From Sphingomonas sp. Leaf242 (GTDB taxonomy: Bacteria > Pseudomonadota > Alphaproteobacteria > Sphingomonadales > Sphingomonadaceae): a DNA stretch of 64,000 nucleotides. A model generated the notes under the pieces. It saw nothing but the letters and a program-made list of their open reading frames with translations. It did no database searches and was not told where the DNA came from. Where the stretch lies: contig NZ_LMLW01000001.1 of assembly GCF_001422045.1 (NCBI RefSeq), forward strand, positions 799,150 through 863,149. The letters are read 5' to 3'. The position numbers and the translations under genes were made by a program. This document shows positions 42,129 through 49,994 of this stretch, piece by piece; positions within the stretch are counted from its first letter, which is position 1; every line of letters begins with the position of its first letter.

Positions 42129-42305
42129 TATCAGCGCGAGGCCGAACGCGGCGAGGAATGCGCCGCGATCCGCCCATGGCCGCTGGTCGAGCATGAAGCT
42201 CGACTGCGGCCAGTGGACGTATCCGAGCCCCTGACCGATCCAGAGCAGACCCATCAGCGCGCTGAGCACGCCGACGATCATTAGGATCGGCCGGAGCGCT
42301 TTCAT
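42102..42305 (-). CDS. Small two-helix membrane protein downstream of gltA
   Basis: A 67-residue protein with helices at about 6-26 (ILMIVGVLSALMGLLWIGQGLGYV) and 48-63, separated by a loop reading WPQSSFMLDQRPWADRGAF. The ATG overlaps the gltA stop (42303-42307), so it is coupled to gltA. Its 3' end overlaps the convergent kinase-like gene by 27 bp. Family not recognised beyond similar sphingomonad ORFs. Confidence 0.7.
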   Translation of the reverse strand: MKALRPILMIVGVLSALMGLLWIGQGLGYVHWPQSSFMLDQRPWADRGAFLAAFGLALILVARRIRR

Positions 42306-43588
42306 CAGCGTGACGCCATCGGGACGTAGTCGCGCGCGGTCGGGCCGCTGTAGAGCTGGCGCGGACGGCCGATCTTCTGGTCGGGATCGGTGATCATCTC
42401 GTTCCACTGCGCGACCCAGCCGACGGTGCGGGCGAGCGCGAAGAGGACGGTGAACATCGACGTCGGGAAGCCGATCGCCGACAGGATCACGCCCGAGTAG
42501 AAGTCGACGTTCGGGAAGAGCTTCTTCTCGATGAAGTACGGATCGCTGAGCGCCAGACGCTCGAGTTCGATCGCGACGTCGAACACGGGGTCGGTGACGC
42601 CCAGCTCGCCGAGCACTTCCTTGACGGTCGTCTGCATGACGGCCGCGCGCGGATCGTAGTTCTTGTAGACGCGGTGGCCGAAGCCCATCAGGCGGAACGG
42701 ATCGTTCTTGTCCTTCGCGCGGGCGATGTACTCGGGGATGCGGTCGACGGTGCCGATCTCATGCAGCATGTTGAGCGCGGCTTCGTTCGCGCCGCCGTGT
42801 GCTGGGCCCCACAGGCAGGCGATGCCGGCGGCGATGCACGCGAACGGATTGGCGCCCGACGAGCCGGCCAGACGGACGGTCGAGGTCGACGCGTTCTGCT
42901 CGTGATCGGCGTGGAGGATGAAGATGCGGTCCATCGCCTTTTCGACGATCGGGTTCACGACGTACTTCTCGGCGGGGACACCGAACGTCATCTTCAGGAA
43001 ATTGCCGGTGTAGCTCAGCGTGTTGTCCGGATAGACGAACGGCTGGCCGACGCTGTACTTGTACGCCATCGCGGCGATCGTCGGCATCTTGGCGATCAGG
43101 CGGTGCGACGCGATCACGCGCTGCGCCGGATCGTGGATGTCGGTCGAATCGTGATAGAACGCCGACAGCGCGCCGACGACGCCGCACAGGATCGCCATCG
43201 GATGCGCGTCGCGGCGGAAACCACGGAAGAACTGCGCGAGCTGCTCGTGCACCATCGTGTGGCGCGTGATCGTGGTCGAGAAGTTCGCCAGCTCGTCTTC
43301 GCTCGGCAGTTCGCCGTTGAGCAGCAGATAGGCGACTTCCATGAAGTTCGACTGCTCGGCCAGCTCGCCGATCGTGTAGCCGCGGTGCAGCAGCGTGCCC
43401 GCGTCACCATCAATGTAGGTCAGCTTCGACTGGCACGACGCCGTCGAAGTGAAGCCCGGATCATAGGTGAAATTGTCCGTCTGCGCGTACAGCTTGCGGA
43501 TATCGATGACATCGGGTCCGACCGTACCGGACATCACCGGATACTCGAAATCCTTGCCGTCGACCTTGAGGGTTGCGGTCTCGCTCAT
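42305..43588 (-). CDS. gltA: Citrate synthase, type II
   Basis: A 427-residue hexameric-type citrate synthase. The N-terminal domain ([12 protein letters not shown]...IDIRKLY) typical of NADH-sensitive enzymes is present. Active-site motifs include [38 protein letters not shown] text with the catalytic His, and [14 protein letters not shown]. The start at 43588 has GAAGGAT upstream. It lies 25 bp downstream of gltX on the same strand. Confidence 0.96.
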   Translation of the reverse strand: MSETATLKVDGKDFEYPVMSGTVGPDVIDIRKLYAQTDNFTYDPGFTSTASCQSKLTYIDGDAGTLLHRGYTIGELAEQSNFMEVAYLLLNGELPSEDELANFSTTITRHTMVHEQLAQFFRGFRRDAHPMAILCGVVGALSAFYHDSTDIHDPAQRVIASHRLIAKMPTIAAMAYKYSVGQPFVYPDNTLSYTGNFLKMTFGVPAEKYVVNPIVEKAMDRIFILHADHEQNASTSTVRLAGSSGANPFACIAAGIACLWGPAHGGANEAALNMLHEIGTVDRIPEYIARAKDKNDPFRLMGFGHRVYKNYDPRAAVMQTTVKEVLGELGVTDPVFDVAIELERLALSDPYFIEKKLFPNVDFYSGVILSAIGFPTSMFTVLFALARTVGWVAQWNEMITDPDQKIGRPRQLYSGPTARDYVPMASR

Positions 43589-43613
43589 GCTTGTATCCTT
43601 CCTCGAAATCTTA

Positions 43614-45044
43614 TCAGCTAGCCATCCGGTCGGCGATCCGTCCCAGGCTCTCGTCGCGCCCGAGCAGGTCGAGCACATCGAAGATCCCCGGCGACGTCTT
43701 GCGTCCCGTCAGCGCGGCGCGAAGCGGCTGTGCGACCTGGCCGAGCTTGACGCCCCGCGCTTCGGCCACGCGCCGTACCGCGCCTTCGAGCGCCTCCGTA
43801 TCCCACTCGGCGAGCGCGTCAAGTTCGGCATGGACATTGACCAAAATCGCACTCGCTTCACCCTGTAAAAGGCTCGCCGCGGCGTCATCCATCGCCAAAG
43901 GGCGCTGGCTGAACAAGAAATTCGATCCTTCGGCCAGCTCGTTCAGGTTTGCGGCACGTGGCTTCAGGACGGGCATTGCGCGAGTCAGAAGTTCGAGTCC
44001 GCCGGTTGGCAGATCGTGGCCGAGCCGGTCGGCCGCAAGTTGCGCGAGGCGGGCATCGTTGGCTTCGCGGATATAATGGCCGTTGAGGTTCTCGAGCTTC
44101 TTCAGGTCGAAGCGCGAGGGCGACTTGCCGACGCCCGACAGGTCGAACCACTCGACCGCCTGCTCGCGGCTGATGATCTCGTCGTCGCCGTGACCCCAGC
44201 CGAGGCGGAGGAGGTAGTTGTCGAATGCCTCGGGCAGGATACCCATCTCGTCGCGATACGCTTCGATACCGACCGCACCGTGACGCTTCGACAGCTTGGC
44301 GCCGTCGGGGCCGTGGATCAGCGGGATGTGCGCATAGATCGGCTCGGGCCAACCCATCGCGCGATAGATCGGCAGCTGGCGGAACGCGTTGTTGAGGTGA
44401 TCGTCGCCGCGGATGACGTGCGTCACGCCCATGTCGTGATCGTCGACGACGACCGCGAGCATGTAGGTCGGCGTGCCGTCGGAGCGGAGCAAAACGAGGT
44501 CGTCGATCTCTTCGTTCTTGACCGTCACCGCGCCTTGTACCCGGTCCTCGATCGTGACGGCACCTTCCTGCGGCGCGCGCAGGCGGACGACGTGGGGGAG
44601 GTTCGGCGCTTCGCTCTCGGGGCGGTCGCGCCAAGGGCTGCGGATGCGGAGCGGCTTCTTCGCGGCCTGTGCCTCGGCGCGCATCGCGGCGATCTCGTCA
44701 TTGGTCATGTAGCAGCGATAGGCGTGGCCCTTCGCGACCATCTCGTGCGCGACCTGCGCGTGACGCTCGGCGCCCGCGAACTGCATGACGACGTCGCCGT
44801 CCCAGTCGAGGCCGAGCCAGCGCATTCCGTCTATGATCGCGTCGATCGCCGGTTGGGTCGAGCGGACCCGGTCGGTATCCTCGATCCGCAGCAGGAATTT
44901 ACCCCCGTTTGCTTTCGCGAACAGCCAGTTGAACAGCGCGGTGCGCGCGCCGCCAAGATGCAGGAACCCCGTCGGCGACGGAGCGAAACGGGTAACCACG
45001 GGTGCGGCCGAAGCGGCGGTGCCCGTATCAGATATTGCGCCCAA
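43614..45044 (-). CDS. gltX: Glutamyl-tRNA synthetase
   Basis: A class I aminoacyl-tRNA synthetase of about 476 residues. The HIGH-like motif is in [20 protein letters not shown], and [10 protein letters not shown] is the KMSKS equivalent. No ATG is in frame near the N-terminus; TTG 45044 is the best start, with GGGAG nine bases upstream. It is divergent from comEC, the two starts about 40 bp apart. Confidence 0.94.
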   Translation of the reverse strand: MGAISDTGTAASAAPVVTRFAPSPTGFLHLGGARTALFNWLFAKANGGKFLLRIEDTDRVRSTQPAIDAIIDGMRWLGLDWDGDVVMQFAGAERHAQVAHEMVAKGHAYRCYMTNDEIAAMRAEAQAAKKPLRIRSPWRDRPESEAPNLPHVVRLRAPQEGAVTIEDRVQGAVTVKNEEIDDLVLLRSDGTPTYMLAVVVDDHDMGVTHVIRGDDHLNNAFRQLPIYRAMGWPEPIYAHIPLIHGPDGAKLSKRHGAVGIEAYRDEMGILPEAFDNYLLRLGWGHGDDEIISREQAVEWFDLSGVGKSPSRFDLKKLENLNGHYIREANDARLAQLAADRLGHDLPTGGLELLTRAMPVLKPRAANLNELAEGSNFLFSQRPLAMDDAAASLLQGEASAILVNVHAELDALAEWDTEALEGAVRRVAEARGVKLGQVAQPLRAALTGRKTSPGIFDVLDLLGRDESLGRIADRMAS

Positions 45045-45083
45045 CCGCGGGTGCTCCCAGACTGATGAAACAATGGAGAAACG

Positions 45084-46130
45084 ATGGCCATGACAGCCGT
45101 CGCCGCCCCTAGCATGCGTCCTTGGCGGCGACAAATGGGCGTGCCGCGATGGGGGGCTGTCGTCGGGCTTGCCGTGGAACGCTGGGGACTGGCGGTCGAG
45201 CGCTGGCTGGAGGCAGAGCGCGACCAGCTGGTGCTGTGGCTGCCGGTGATGCTGGGCGGCGGGATAGCTCTATGGTTCGCGTTGCCGGACCCGGCGGCAT
45301 GGTGCGTGACGATCCTGTTGCTGGTGGCGAGCGGACTGACGTGTTTGGCTGCCGGGCGAGGCGGGCGCGCCGCGCGAGCCCTGGCGATCGGGTTGCTGAC
45401 GGCTGCACTCGGGTTGGGCTTGATCTGGGCACGATCTGAAGCGGTGGCACGGCCGGTGTTGGGCGGCCCGACGATCGCGAGCTTCTCCGCGAAGGTCGAG
45501 GCGATCGAGCCGCTGGTGGCGCGTAAGCTGATCCGGCTGACGCTGCTGCCGGTCGGGAAGGGGGTGGAAACCGATGGGCAACCAGTCGCCTTGCCGTATC
45601 GAGTCCGCGTCAATCTGGCTGAAGCGGACGCGCCCAAGTTGTTGGGAACGGGAGCGGTCGTGCATTTGCGGGCCCGGCTGATGCCGCCGCCGCTGCCCGC
45701 GGTGCCGGGAGCGTACGACTTCGCCCGCGTCGCTTGGTTCGGCGGTATCGGTGCGACCGGGCGAGGCTTTGCACCGGTAGTCGTGACGACGGCAAGCGAA
45801 TCGGGCGCGGGCATCCGCGTCGCGCTGTCGCACCACATCGTATCGCGACTGGAGGGGAGCGCCGGGGGTATCGGCGCGGCACTCGCGACAGGCGACGTCG
45901 GCGCGATCAGCGAGGAGGATTCGGAGGCGATGCGCCGCGCTGGGCTCGCGCATCTGCTGTCGGTGAGCGGTTTGCATATCACCGCAGCGGTAGCGGCAAC
46001 GATGATGATCGTGTTGCGGCTGCTAGCTCTTAGTCCTTGGTTGGCATTGCATGCGCGCTTGCCTCTGATCGCTGCGCTAGCGGGAGCGGCGGCGGCGATC
46101 GGCTATACGTTGCTGACCCGTGCGTTATAG
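45084..46130 (+). pseudogene. comEC: comEC, 5' part only, interrupted at the cassette-array site
   Basis: 348 residues of the DNA-uptake channel ComEC. The ComEC N-terminal (DUF4131) membrane and beta-rich region and the start of the Competence domain (AGLAHLLSVSGLHITAAVAATMM, near residue 290) are present. The reading frame then ends as GYTLLTRAL-stop, where intact homologues continue through further helices. The break coincides with the first 28-bp site (46103-46130). ATG 45084 has GGAG upstream. The remaining half is not in the window, so natural transformation by this route is probably lost. Confidence 0.9.
46103..46130. repeat. Cassette boundary site 1 (in comEC)
   Basis: A 28-bp site with left arm CTATACGTTGC (comEC coding sequence), spacer TGACCC and right arm GTGCGTTATAG. 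The right arm and the following GAGTCAAACCC are shared with sites 2-5. Left arms resemble the reverse complement of the right arm, as in tyrosine-recombinase core sites. This copy fuses comEC to the array. Confidence 0.8.
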
Positions 46131-46185
46131 GAGTCAAACCCTTATTTTTGGCAGATTTGCGCGGCCACTGAATGTCCGGGATTGG
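46113..46185. repeat. 73-bp perfect direct repeat, copy 1
   Basis: Identical to 46815-46887. It spans the spacer and right arm of the site plus about 55 bp of flank (through TGTCCGGGATTGG). The pair brackets the VOC-gene cassette exactly. Confidence 0.9.
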
Positions 46186-46257
46186 AGGAAAGCGGATCTT
46201 CGCGGGATCGCATGATCGGGGTCCGCTATCGACAGAAGCGGACCCGTATCGAACGAA

Positions 46258-46656
46258 TCAGGCAGGAAAATGAATTCCGCACAATTTGTTGCCGTCGGGG
46301 TCACGAAAATAGGCCAGCTCGATGGTGCCCATGGAGGCAGTTTCGCGCGGTCCCGGCGGAGCTTCTATCGAGGTCCCGCCAGCGGCAACGGCGGTATCGT
46401 GAAGCTGCTTCACCTGTTCGGGCGAGTCGCAGGAAAAGGCAACGGTGCTGCCGTTAGCGACGCTTGCCGGTTCGTCGTTGATCGGCTGGCTGACGATGAA
46501 GTTGGTTCCGTTACCATTGTTGTAGATCAGACGGGTATGGCCGCTGTCGGCGATGTTCCGCGTTCCTTCGCCTGCACCCAGGGTGGCGAGCACCGTGTCG
46601 TAAAAGCGCTTTGACCGTTCGATGTCATTCGATCCGACCATGGTGTGAAAAAGCAC
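46258..46656 (-). CDS. VOC family (glyoxalase/bleomycin-resistance fold) protein, cassette 1
   Basis: About 132 residues: LFHTMVGSNDIERSKRFYDTVLATLG at the N-terminus and the C-terminal FRDPDGNKLCGIHF metal-site motif of the vicinal-oxygen-chelate fold. Such proteins include dioxygenases, glyoxalases and resistance proteins; the substrate cannot be told. The start is GTG 46656 with AGGAGA six bases upstream. It is the only gene between sites 1 and 2 and reads towards comEC. Confidence 0.85.
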   Translation of the reverse strand: MLFHTMVGSNDIERSKRFYDTVLATLGAGEGTRNIADSGHTRLIYNNGNGTNFIVSQPINDEPASVANGSTVAFSCDSPEQVKQLHDTAVAAGGTSIEAPPGPRETASMGTIELAYFRDPDGNKLCGIHFPA

Positions 46657-46804
46657 AGACACTCTCCTGAAGGCTGATCGACTTTCGATCGCTATTAGCA
46701 GTCTCACCTAACTGGCGCGTAACCCGCAGTCACCCCGGCCCGTGGAATGTCCGCAAGTGGGCGTCAGCGGACGTTCGAGAAAATCGCGCGGCAGTAGGCT
46801 ACGG

Positions 46805-46832
46805 CTACAACGCCCTGACCCGTGCGTTATAG
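46805..46832. repeat. Cassette boundary site 2
   Basis: Left arm CTACAACGCCC, spacer TGACCC, right arm GTGCGTTATAG. It begins 702 bp after site 1. The 73-bp perfect repeat (46815-46887) includes its spacer and right half. Confidence 0.8.
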
Positions 46833-46887
46833 GAGTCAAACCCTTATTTTTGGCAGATTTGCGCGGCCACTGAATGTCCGGGATTGG
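46815..46887. repeat. 73-bp perfect direct repeat, copy 2
   Basis: Second copy of the repeat at 46113-46185; no mismatches. The sequences diverge immediately after GGGATTGG. Confidence 0.9.
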
Positions 46888-46922
46888 TGGTGAGCTGCCG
46901 TTGTAGGCAGGTTGGAACGAGC

Positions 46923-47339
46923 CTATCGAGTATGTGACGGATTGCCGTCTTTGAACTCGATTCTCACGGCGACAAACGGTGCCGTTCCCCGGTTCATCAC
47001 CGCATGGAGACCCTCTGGTTCCCCCCGCACGGTCTGGGCAGGTTTGAAAGCGGGAGCATCGAAGCGCTGGGTCTCGACCGGTCGGCCATTGACCAGTTTG
47101 TATTCGATGTAAGTGATCGGCTGGGGCTGTTCGAAATACATCACGCTCGGCCAGCGGTGATCATGGACGGGTTCAGTCGCGCCGGGTGCCACCTCGACCC
47201 GCAATACACGGATCTTACCGTCTTCCATCAGCACACGGTGGCTGCTCGGCGCAGCGGCAACCGCATCGAAATCATTTGCCGACGCGCTGACCGAAGTCGC
47301 GGTAGCGATAAGCAAGACCAACGAGAGAAAGTGCTTCAT
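46923..47339 (-). CDS. Exported cupin-domain protein, cassette 2
   Basis: 138 residues. A signal peptide (MKHFLSLVLLIATATSVSASA) precedes a small cupin barrel: RVLRVEVAPGATEPVHDHRWPSVMYF supplies the first metal-binding H-x-H motif. The predicted location is periplasmic. ATG 47339 has AGGAG five bases upstream. It is the only gene between sites 2 and 3, minus strand like its neighbours. Function unknown. Confidence 0.85.
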   Translation of the reverse strand: MKHFLSLVLLIATATSVSASANDFDAVAAAPSSHRVLMEDGKIRVLRVEVAPGATEPVHDHRWPSVMYFEQPQPITYIEYKLVNGRPVETQRFDAPAFKPAQTVRGEPEGLHAVMNRGTAPFVAVRIEFKDGNPSHTR

Positions 47340-47490
47340 GGCAACTCCTGTCTGCGCGGTTCGCGGTTCTTGTCGAGCCAAGTCGAAAGCCGGAGCATTC
47401 GCGCGGGAACGGTTAACTATACAGAGATGCTCAATGTCTGGAAGTGGGCGGAACCCGACGTTGGTATCTTTGCCAGGTTGTCGGCTGCGG

Positions 47491-47518
47491 CTATAACCCG
47501 CTGACCCGTGCGTTATAG
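47491..47518. repeat. Cassette boundary site 3 (most symmetric copy)
   Basis: Left arm CTATAACCCGC, spacer TGACCC, right arm GTGCGTTATAG. The left arm matches the reverse complement of the right arm at 9 of 11 positions, giving the clearest 11-6-11 recombination-site layout. It starts 686 bp after site 2. Confidence 0.8.
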
Positions 47519-47562
47519 GAGTAAAGCCCCAATTTTTCCCGCGGATGGGCCTGATTTTGGGC

Positions 47563-47590
47563 AAAAAAATGCCGGCACGAAGGCCGGCTT
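47563..47590 (-). terminator. Rho-independent terminator for the cassette 3 gene
   Basis: On the minus strand GCCGGC, a short loop and GCCGGC are followed by a run of seven T. It lies 30 bp beyond the stop at 47620. Confidence 0.75.
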
Positions 47591-47619
47591 GGAATTGGTG
47601 ACGGGAGGATTTTGGGGCG

Positions 47620-47709
47620 TTACAGGGACAGTGCGCCAATGCCTACCGTGTTGAAAAGCACCGTGATAGGTGCGGCAATCGCGAGATTGCGGATGGTCGA
47701 TTTGCCCAT
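47620..47709 (-). CDS. 29-residue hydrophobic peptide, cassette 3
   Basis: MGKSTIRNLAIAAPITVLFN followed by TVGIGALSL: a basic N-terminus and one membrane-length helix. ATG 47709 follows AGGAAGG at good spacing and the stop is followed by a strong terminator, which supports translation. The frame stays open upstream (to about 48021), so a longer protein starting at 47796 or earlier is possible. Size and hydrophobicity recall type I toxins or small membrane regulators, but no antisense partner is demonstrated. Confidence 0.5.
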   Translation of the reverse strand: MGKSTIRNLAIAAPITVLFNTVGIGALSL

Positions 47710-48014
47710 ATCTACCGCCTTCCTCGTTCTGTTCTGGGTCGTCGTTACGTTCTTGTCGTTAGCTTCTTCAGTCTTCCCGATCTTGAAACCCGGCATCAGG
47801 AACCGGTTGCCTGCGAGCACTGCGAGAGTGCCCCATGTCAGAGCGGGAGAGATCCCGCCCAGCGTAGTTACGGTGGCAAGGACAAATCCTCCCACTGGCC
47901 CTGTAACGCCCCAGCACTGGCTACGCGTTTCCGCGCGTCCGAGGGGGTCGATAGTGAAATAGTGACAGCAGTGCGGTTGTTCAAGACAGCGTCGAATTCC
48001 GATCTGCGCTGTGG
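47710..48014. other. Upstream part of cassette 3
   Basis: About 300 bp before the peptide gene. Both strands are open (plus 47612-47962, minus up to 48021) and neither has a convincing start site, so I leave it uncalled. It should hold the promoter of the peptide gene. Confidence 0.4.
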
Positions 48015-48042
48015 CGATCACCCGCCAATCCGTGCGTTATAG
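48015..48042. repeat. Cassette boundary site 4
   Basis: Left arm CGATCACCCGC, spacer CAATCC, right arm GTGCGTTATAG, then GGGGCAAACGCTTATTTTTGCC, which keeps the flank pattern of sites 1 and 2. It starts 524 bp after site 3. The stop codon of the cassette 4 gene lies inside this conserved flank. Confidence 0.75.
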
Positions 48043-48053
48043 GGGGCAAACGC

Positions 48054-48599
48054 TTATTTTTGCCCCGCTCCCGACGGGGTATGCGGCTTCCAAATGACGA
48101 CCGGTTTCTTGCCGTGAACCAGAGCCAGCACGGGTGCCTTTCTCAACTCAAACGCACTAGCCGACGATCCCTCCAGCCATCTGCGGACGGCGGCGGTCGG
48201 CTGCTCATCATCGGCGCACGGGATCGAACGACCGATGAGATCAACCCTGCGCCCCGTATATCCAATATCGTCGGGATGCTTTCCCAATCGAGACTGCCCG
48301 AAGTCTCGGTTCCAGACGGTCCGGCTTGGAAAGGCTCTTTCGGTCCGGGCTCGGAAGAAGGTCCAAACGTCTAGGTCTTTGACGCCATTATGTTGGTCTA
48401 CGTAGTGACGCGCACCTCCTTGAGCGAGGCACGTCATCAGCACTCGATCGGCATAAGCGCCGCATGTCGCGGGTAGGCGAAGCGCGACATCGTCGAGCCA
48501 ACCTCTCGCTAGTTCGATCAGCCGGTCGAGATCGTTCTGGCGAAACAGCTCAAACGATCGATGCGTTTCAATCATGGGTGAAAGGGCAGCGTTTTCCAT
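48054..48599 (-). CDS. Hypothetical protein, possible nucleotidyltransferase fold, cassette 4
   Basis: 181 residues. DRLIELARGWLDDVALRLPA, HNGVKDLDVWTFF and GRRVDLIGRSI resemble a small family of ORFs with a D-x-D nucleotidyltransferase-like core seen in mobile regions. The C-terminus is GKKPVVIWKPHTPSGAGQK, its stop falling in the site 4 flank. Start at ATG 48599, about 30 bp before the array's site 5 flank. No experimental function is known to me. Confidence 0.7.
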   Translation of the reverse strand: MENAALSPMIETHRSFELFRQNDLDRLIELARGWLDDVALRLPATCGAYADRVLMTCLAQGGARHYVDQHNGVKDLDVWTFFRARTERAFPSRTVWNRDFGQSRLGKHPDDIGYTGRRVDLIGRSIPCADDEQPTAAVRRWLEGSSASAFELRKAPVLALVHGKKPVVIWKPHTPSGAGQK

Positions 48600-48624
48600 T
48601 TGTGCACTTTAGCATGGTTAACAG

Positions 48625-48652
48625 CGACACGCTGCCGACCCGTGCGCTATAG
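48625..48652. repeat. Cassette boundary site 5
   Basis: Left arm CGACACGCTGC, spacer CGACCC, right arm GTGCGCTATAG (one change from the others), then GTGTCAAACCCTGAATTT. It starts 610 bp after site 4. It is the last clear copy in the window. Confidence 0.75.
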
Positions 48653-48685
48653 GTGTCAAACCCTGAATTTGACTGCGGCCTTGAG

Positions 48686-48713
48686 CAACAAAAGCCGCAG
48701 AAAACTGCGGCTT
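48686..48713 (-). terminator. Rho-independent terminator downstream of the gene at 48739
   Basis: Minus-strand stem AGCCGCAG, loop TTTT, CTGCGGCT, followed by a T-rich run (TTTGTT). It lies between the stop at 48739 and site 5. Confidence 0.8.
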
Positions 48714-48738
48714 CTGGACTGTCGAGCAGTGCGAAGGG

Positions 48739-49311
48739 TTAGATCGTGAAGGCACCCGTTTCGTTAGGAAACGCCGCTTCTGGTTTATTCTGCCAGCGGA
48801 AGAACACCTCAAGGGTGAACTTCATATGGGCGGCCAATTCAAAAGCCTGTCGGAACGCGTTGTCGCTGTTCTGCCCTTGGATCGACAGCCCGATGTCGTT
48901 CATGAACTTGTAGCCGTTGTCAGTCTTCATACCGATCGCGTGGTTGACGAAGAGAAGTTGATTGAGCTGTTCGGCGGTCTTCCCGTGCTTATGGGCGGCC
49001 CGGATGACGGCATACATTATCGTGTTCCAATAGGTATCACCCTTAGAGAACGTCTCGCCGTTCAGAGTGACCTGATAGACCGTCGTGTGCGCGAGGACCG
49101 GCGGGTTGCGCCAGTTAAACAGCTTCGTGGCCCCATCATCCTTGATTGGCTGGCCAGGGCCGGCAGGCTTGGTCCCTGGGATGTCGAAAACGTCATTCTC
49201 TTCATAGGCGTCGAGCAGCCGTTGAATAACGGTGTCGAAAGTATCGACCAGCGGCTTTGCAAACTTCTGAAGGCGCACGACGGTATTTTCGGAAATGTCT
49301 ACGTTAGGCAT
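48739..49311 (-). CDS. Hypothetical protein following site 5
   Basis: About 190 residues. An N-terminal MPNVDISENTVVRLQKFAKP segment looks like a short ribbon-helix DNA-binding start (SeqA/CopG-like), then QVTLNGETFSKGDTYWNTIMYAVIRAAHKHG and a C-terminal MNDIGLSIQGQNSDNAFRQAF. I do not recognise the family. ATG 49311 has AGGAG seven bases upstream; the frame extends to 49332. Minus strand like the cassette genes. Confidence 0.7.
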   Translation of the reverse strand: MPNVDISENTVVRLQKFAKPLVDTFDTVIQRLLDAYEENDVFDIPGTKPAGPGQPIKDDGATKLFNWRNPPVLAHTTVYQVTLNGETFSKGDTYWNTIMYAVIRAAHKHGKTAEQLNQLLFVNHAIGMKTDNGYKFMNDIGLSIQGQNSDNAFRQAFELAAHMKFTLEVFFRWQNKPEAAFPNETGAFTI

Positions 49312-49332
49312 CATAGGTCTCCTAAGGGTCAT

Positions 49333-49402
49333 TAGAGCCTCTATGATCGCTATGACGGTTTAGGGCAAGCAGTATTTTTCTATAGGGCTCTAGGAGGCTC
49401 TA
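49333..49402. promoter_or_regulatory. Repeated GGCTCTA motif upstream of the gene at 48739
   Basis: TAGAGCC at 49333-49339 and GGCTCTA at 49386-49392 and 49396-49402 are three copies of one heptamer, two in direct and one in inverted order. They flank an A/T-rich stretch around 49372-49384 upstream of the minus-strand gene. Operator use by a regulator is plausible but inferred. Confidence 0.4.
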
Positions 49403-49411
49403 GGCACCCTC

Positions 49412-49768
49412 TTAACCTCTCAACCTGCGATGCAGCCGCTTCCACTGCTGTTCGTCCGTTCCCCATTTTGGAAATGATGGAGGTGCTCGGTTCGGTCGAA
49501 TATGGCTAGGGCGTGCGCCGCATTGCGAGCAGCGGAGATACCTTGGCAGCAATTCTACGGCGGTGTTCAGGCGTTTGAGAAAGCACCAGCGCGCCAACAG
49601 GTCGCGGTGGACCACGCCCTTGTGCTGGCATGATCCGCAGACGGCCCCGACATTGGCGTGATGCTTTCCGAAGTCGCTTAGGGTGCGAAAACGAGCGTTC
49701 CCCACGTCAAAGCGGAAGCGCCATTTGGCGGGCGTCGTATCGCCCCTGAGAGCCCTCCAGAGCGCCAA
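49412..49768 (-). CDS. Zinc-ribbon-like hypothetical protein
   Basis: 118 residues with C-x2-C pairs in GAVCGSCQHKG and YLRCSQCGARPSHIRP, a likely four-Cys zinc ribbon of a kind common in alphaproteobacterial accessory DNA. The middle (VVHRDLLARWCFLKRLNTAVELLPRYL) matches the helical linker seen in such ORFs. It overlaps the upstream small gene (49707-49898). Function unknown. Confidence 0.65.
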   Translation of the reverse strand: MALWRALRGDTTPAKWRFRFDVGNARFRTLSDFGKHHANVGAVCGSCQHKGVVHRDLLARWCFLKRLNTAVELLPRYLRCSQCGARPSHIRPNRAPPSFPKWGTDEQQWKRLHRRLRG

Positions 49769-49898
49769 TGATTGTCTGAGCTAACTCGGCTGCTGCCTGT
49801 TCTCGGATGCGCTGCACGGGCGCTGTCAGCCCGACGCGCGCCCACGCAGGGGCGAGGAGAAGGCTTTGGGCGAGGCTGGAGGGATCAGGCTGTGTCAT
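49707..49898 (-). CDS. Small sphingomonad protein (DUF6771-like)
   Basis: 63 residues: SLLLAPAWARVGLTAPVQRIREQAAAELAQTI and a C-terminal ARQMALPL, matching short sphingomonad ORFs with an x-PxWARVGLTAPxxRxRE motif that I believe are DUF6771. It overlaps the zinc-ribbon gene by 62 bp in another frame. No function known. Confidence 0.6.
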   Translation of the reverse strand: MTQPDPSSLAQSLLLAPAWARVGLTAPVQRIREQAAAELAQTIIGALEGSQGRYDARQMALPL

Positions 49899-49994
49899 GT
49901 CCTACATGGAACAGAACAAGAACGATTCGGCAAGAGGCTTGCGGCAAAACGTCTGGGCGATACGCTTGGCCGATCAGTTGAGGAGGCGAAGCCC

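Noticed and set aside
47612..47962. Plus-strand frame of 116 codons in cassette 3
   Set aside because: Hydrophobic stretches are the complement of the minus-strand frame; orientation, ribosome site and terminator favour the minus strand.
46103..48652. CRISPR array as explanation of the five repeated sites
   Set aside because: Spacing is over 500 bp, the intervals contain genes, and the repeats are not uniform.
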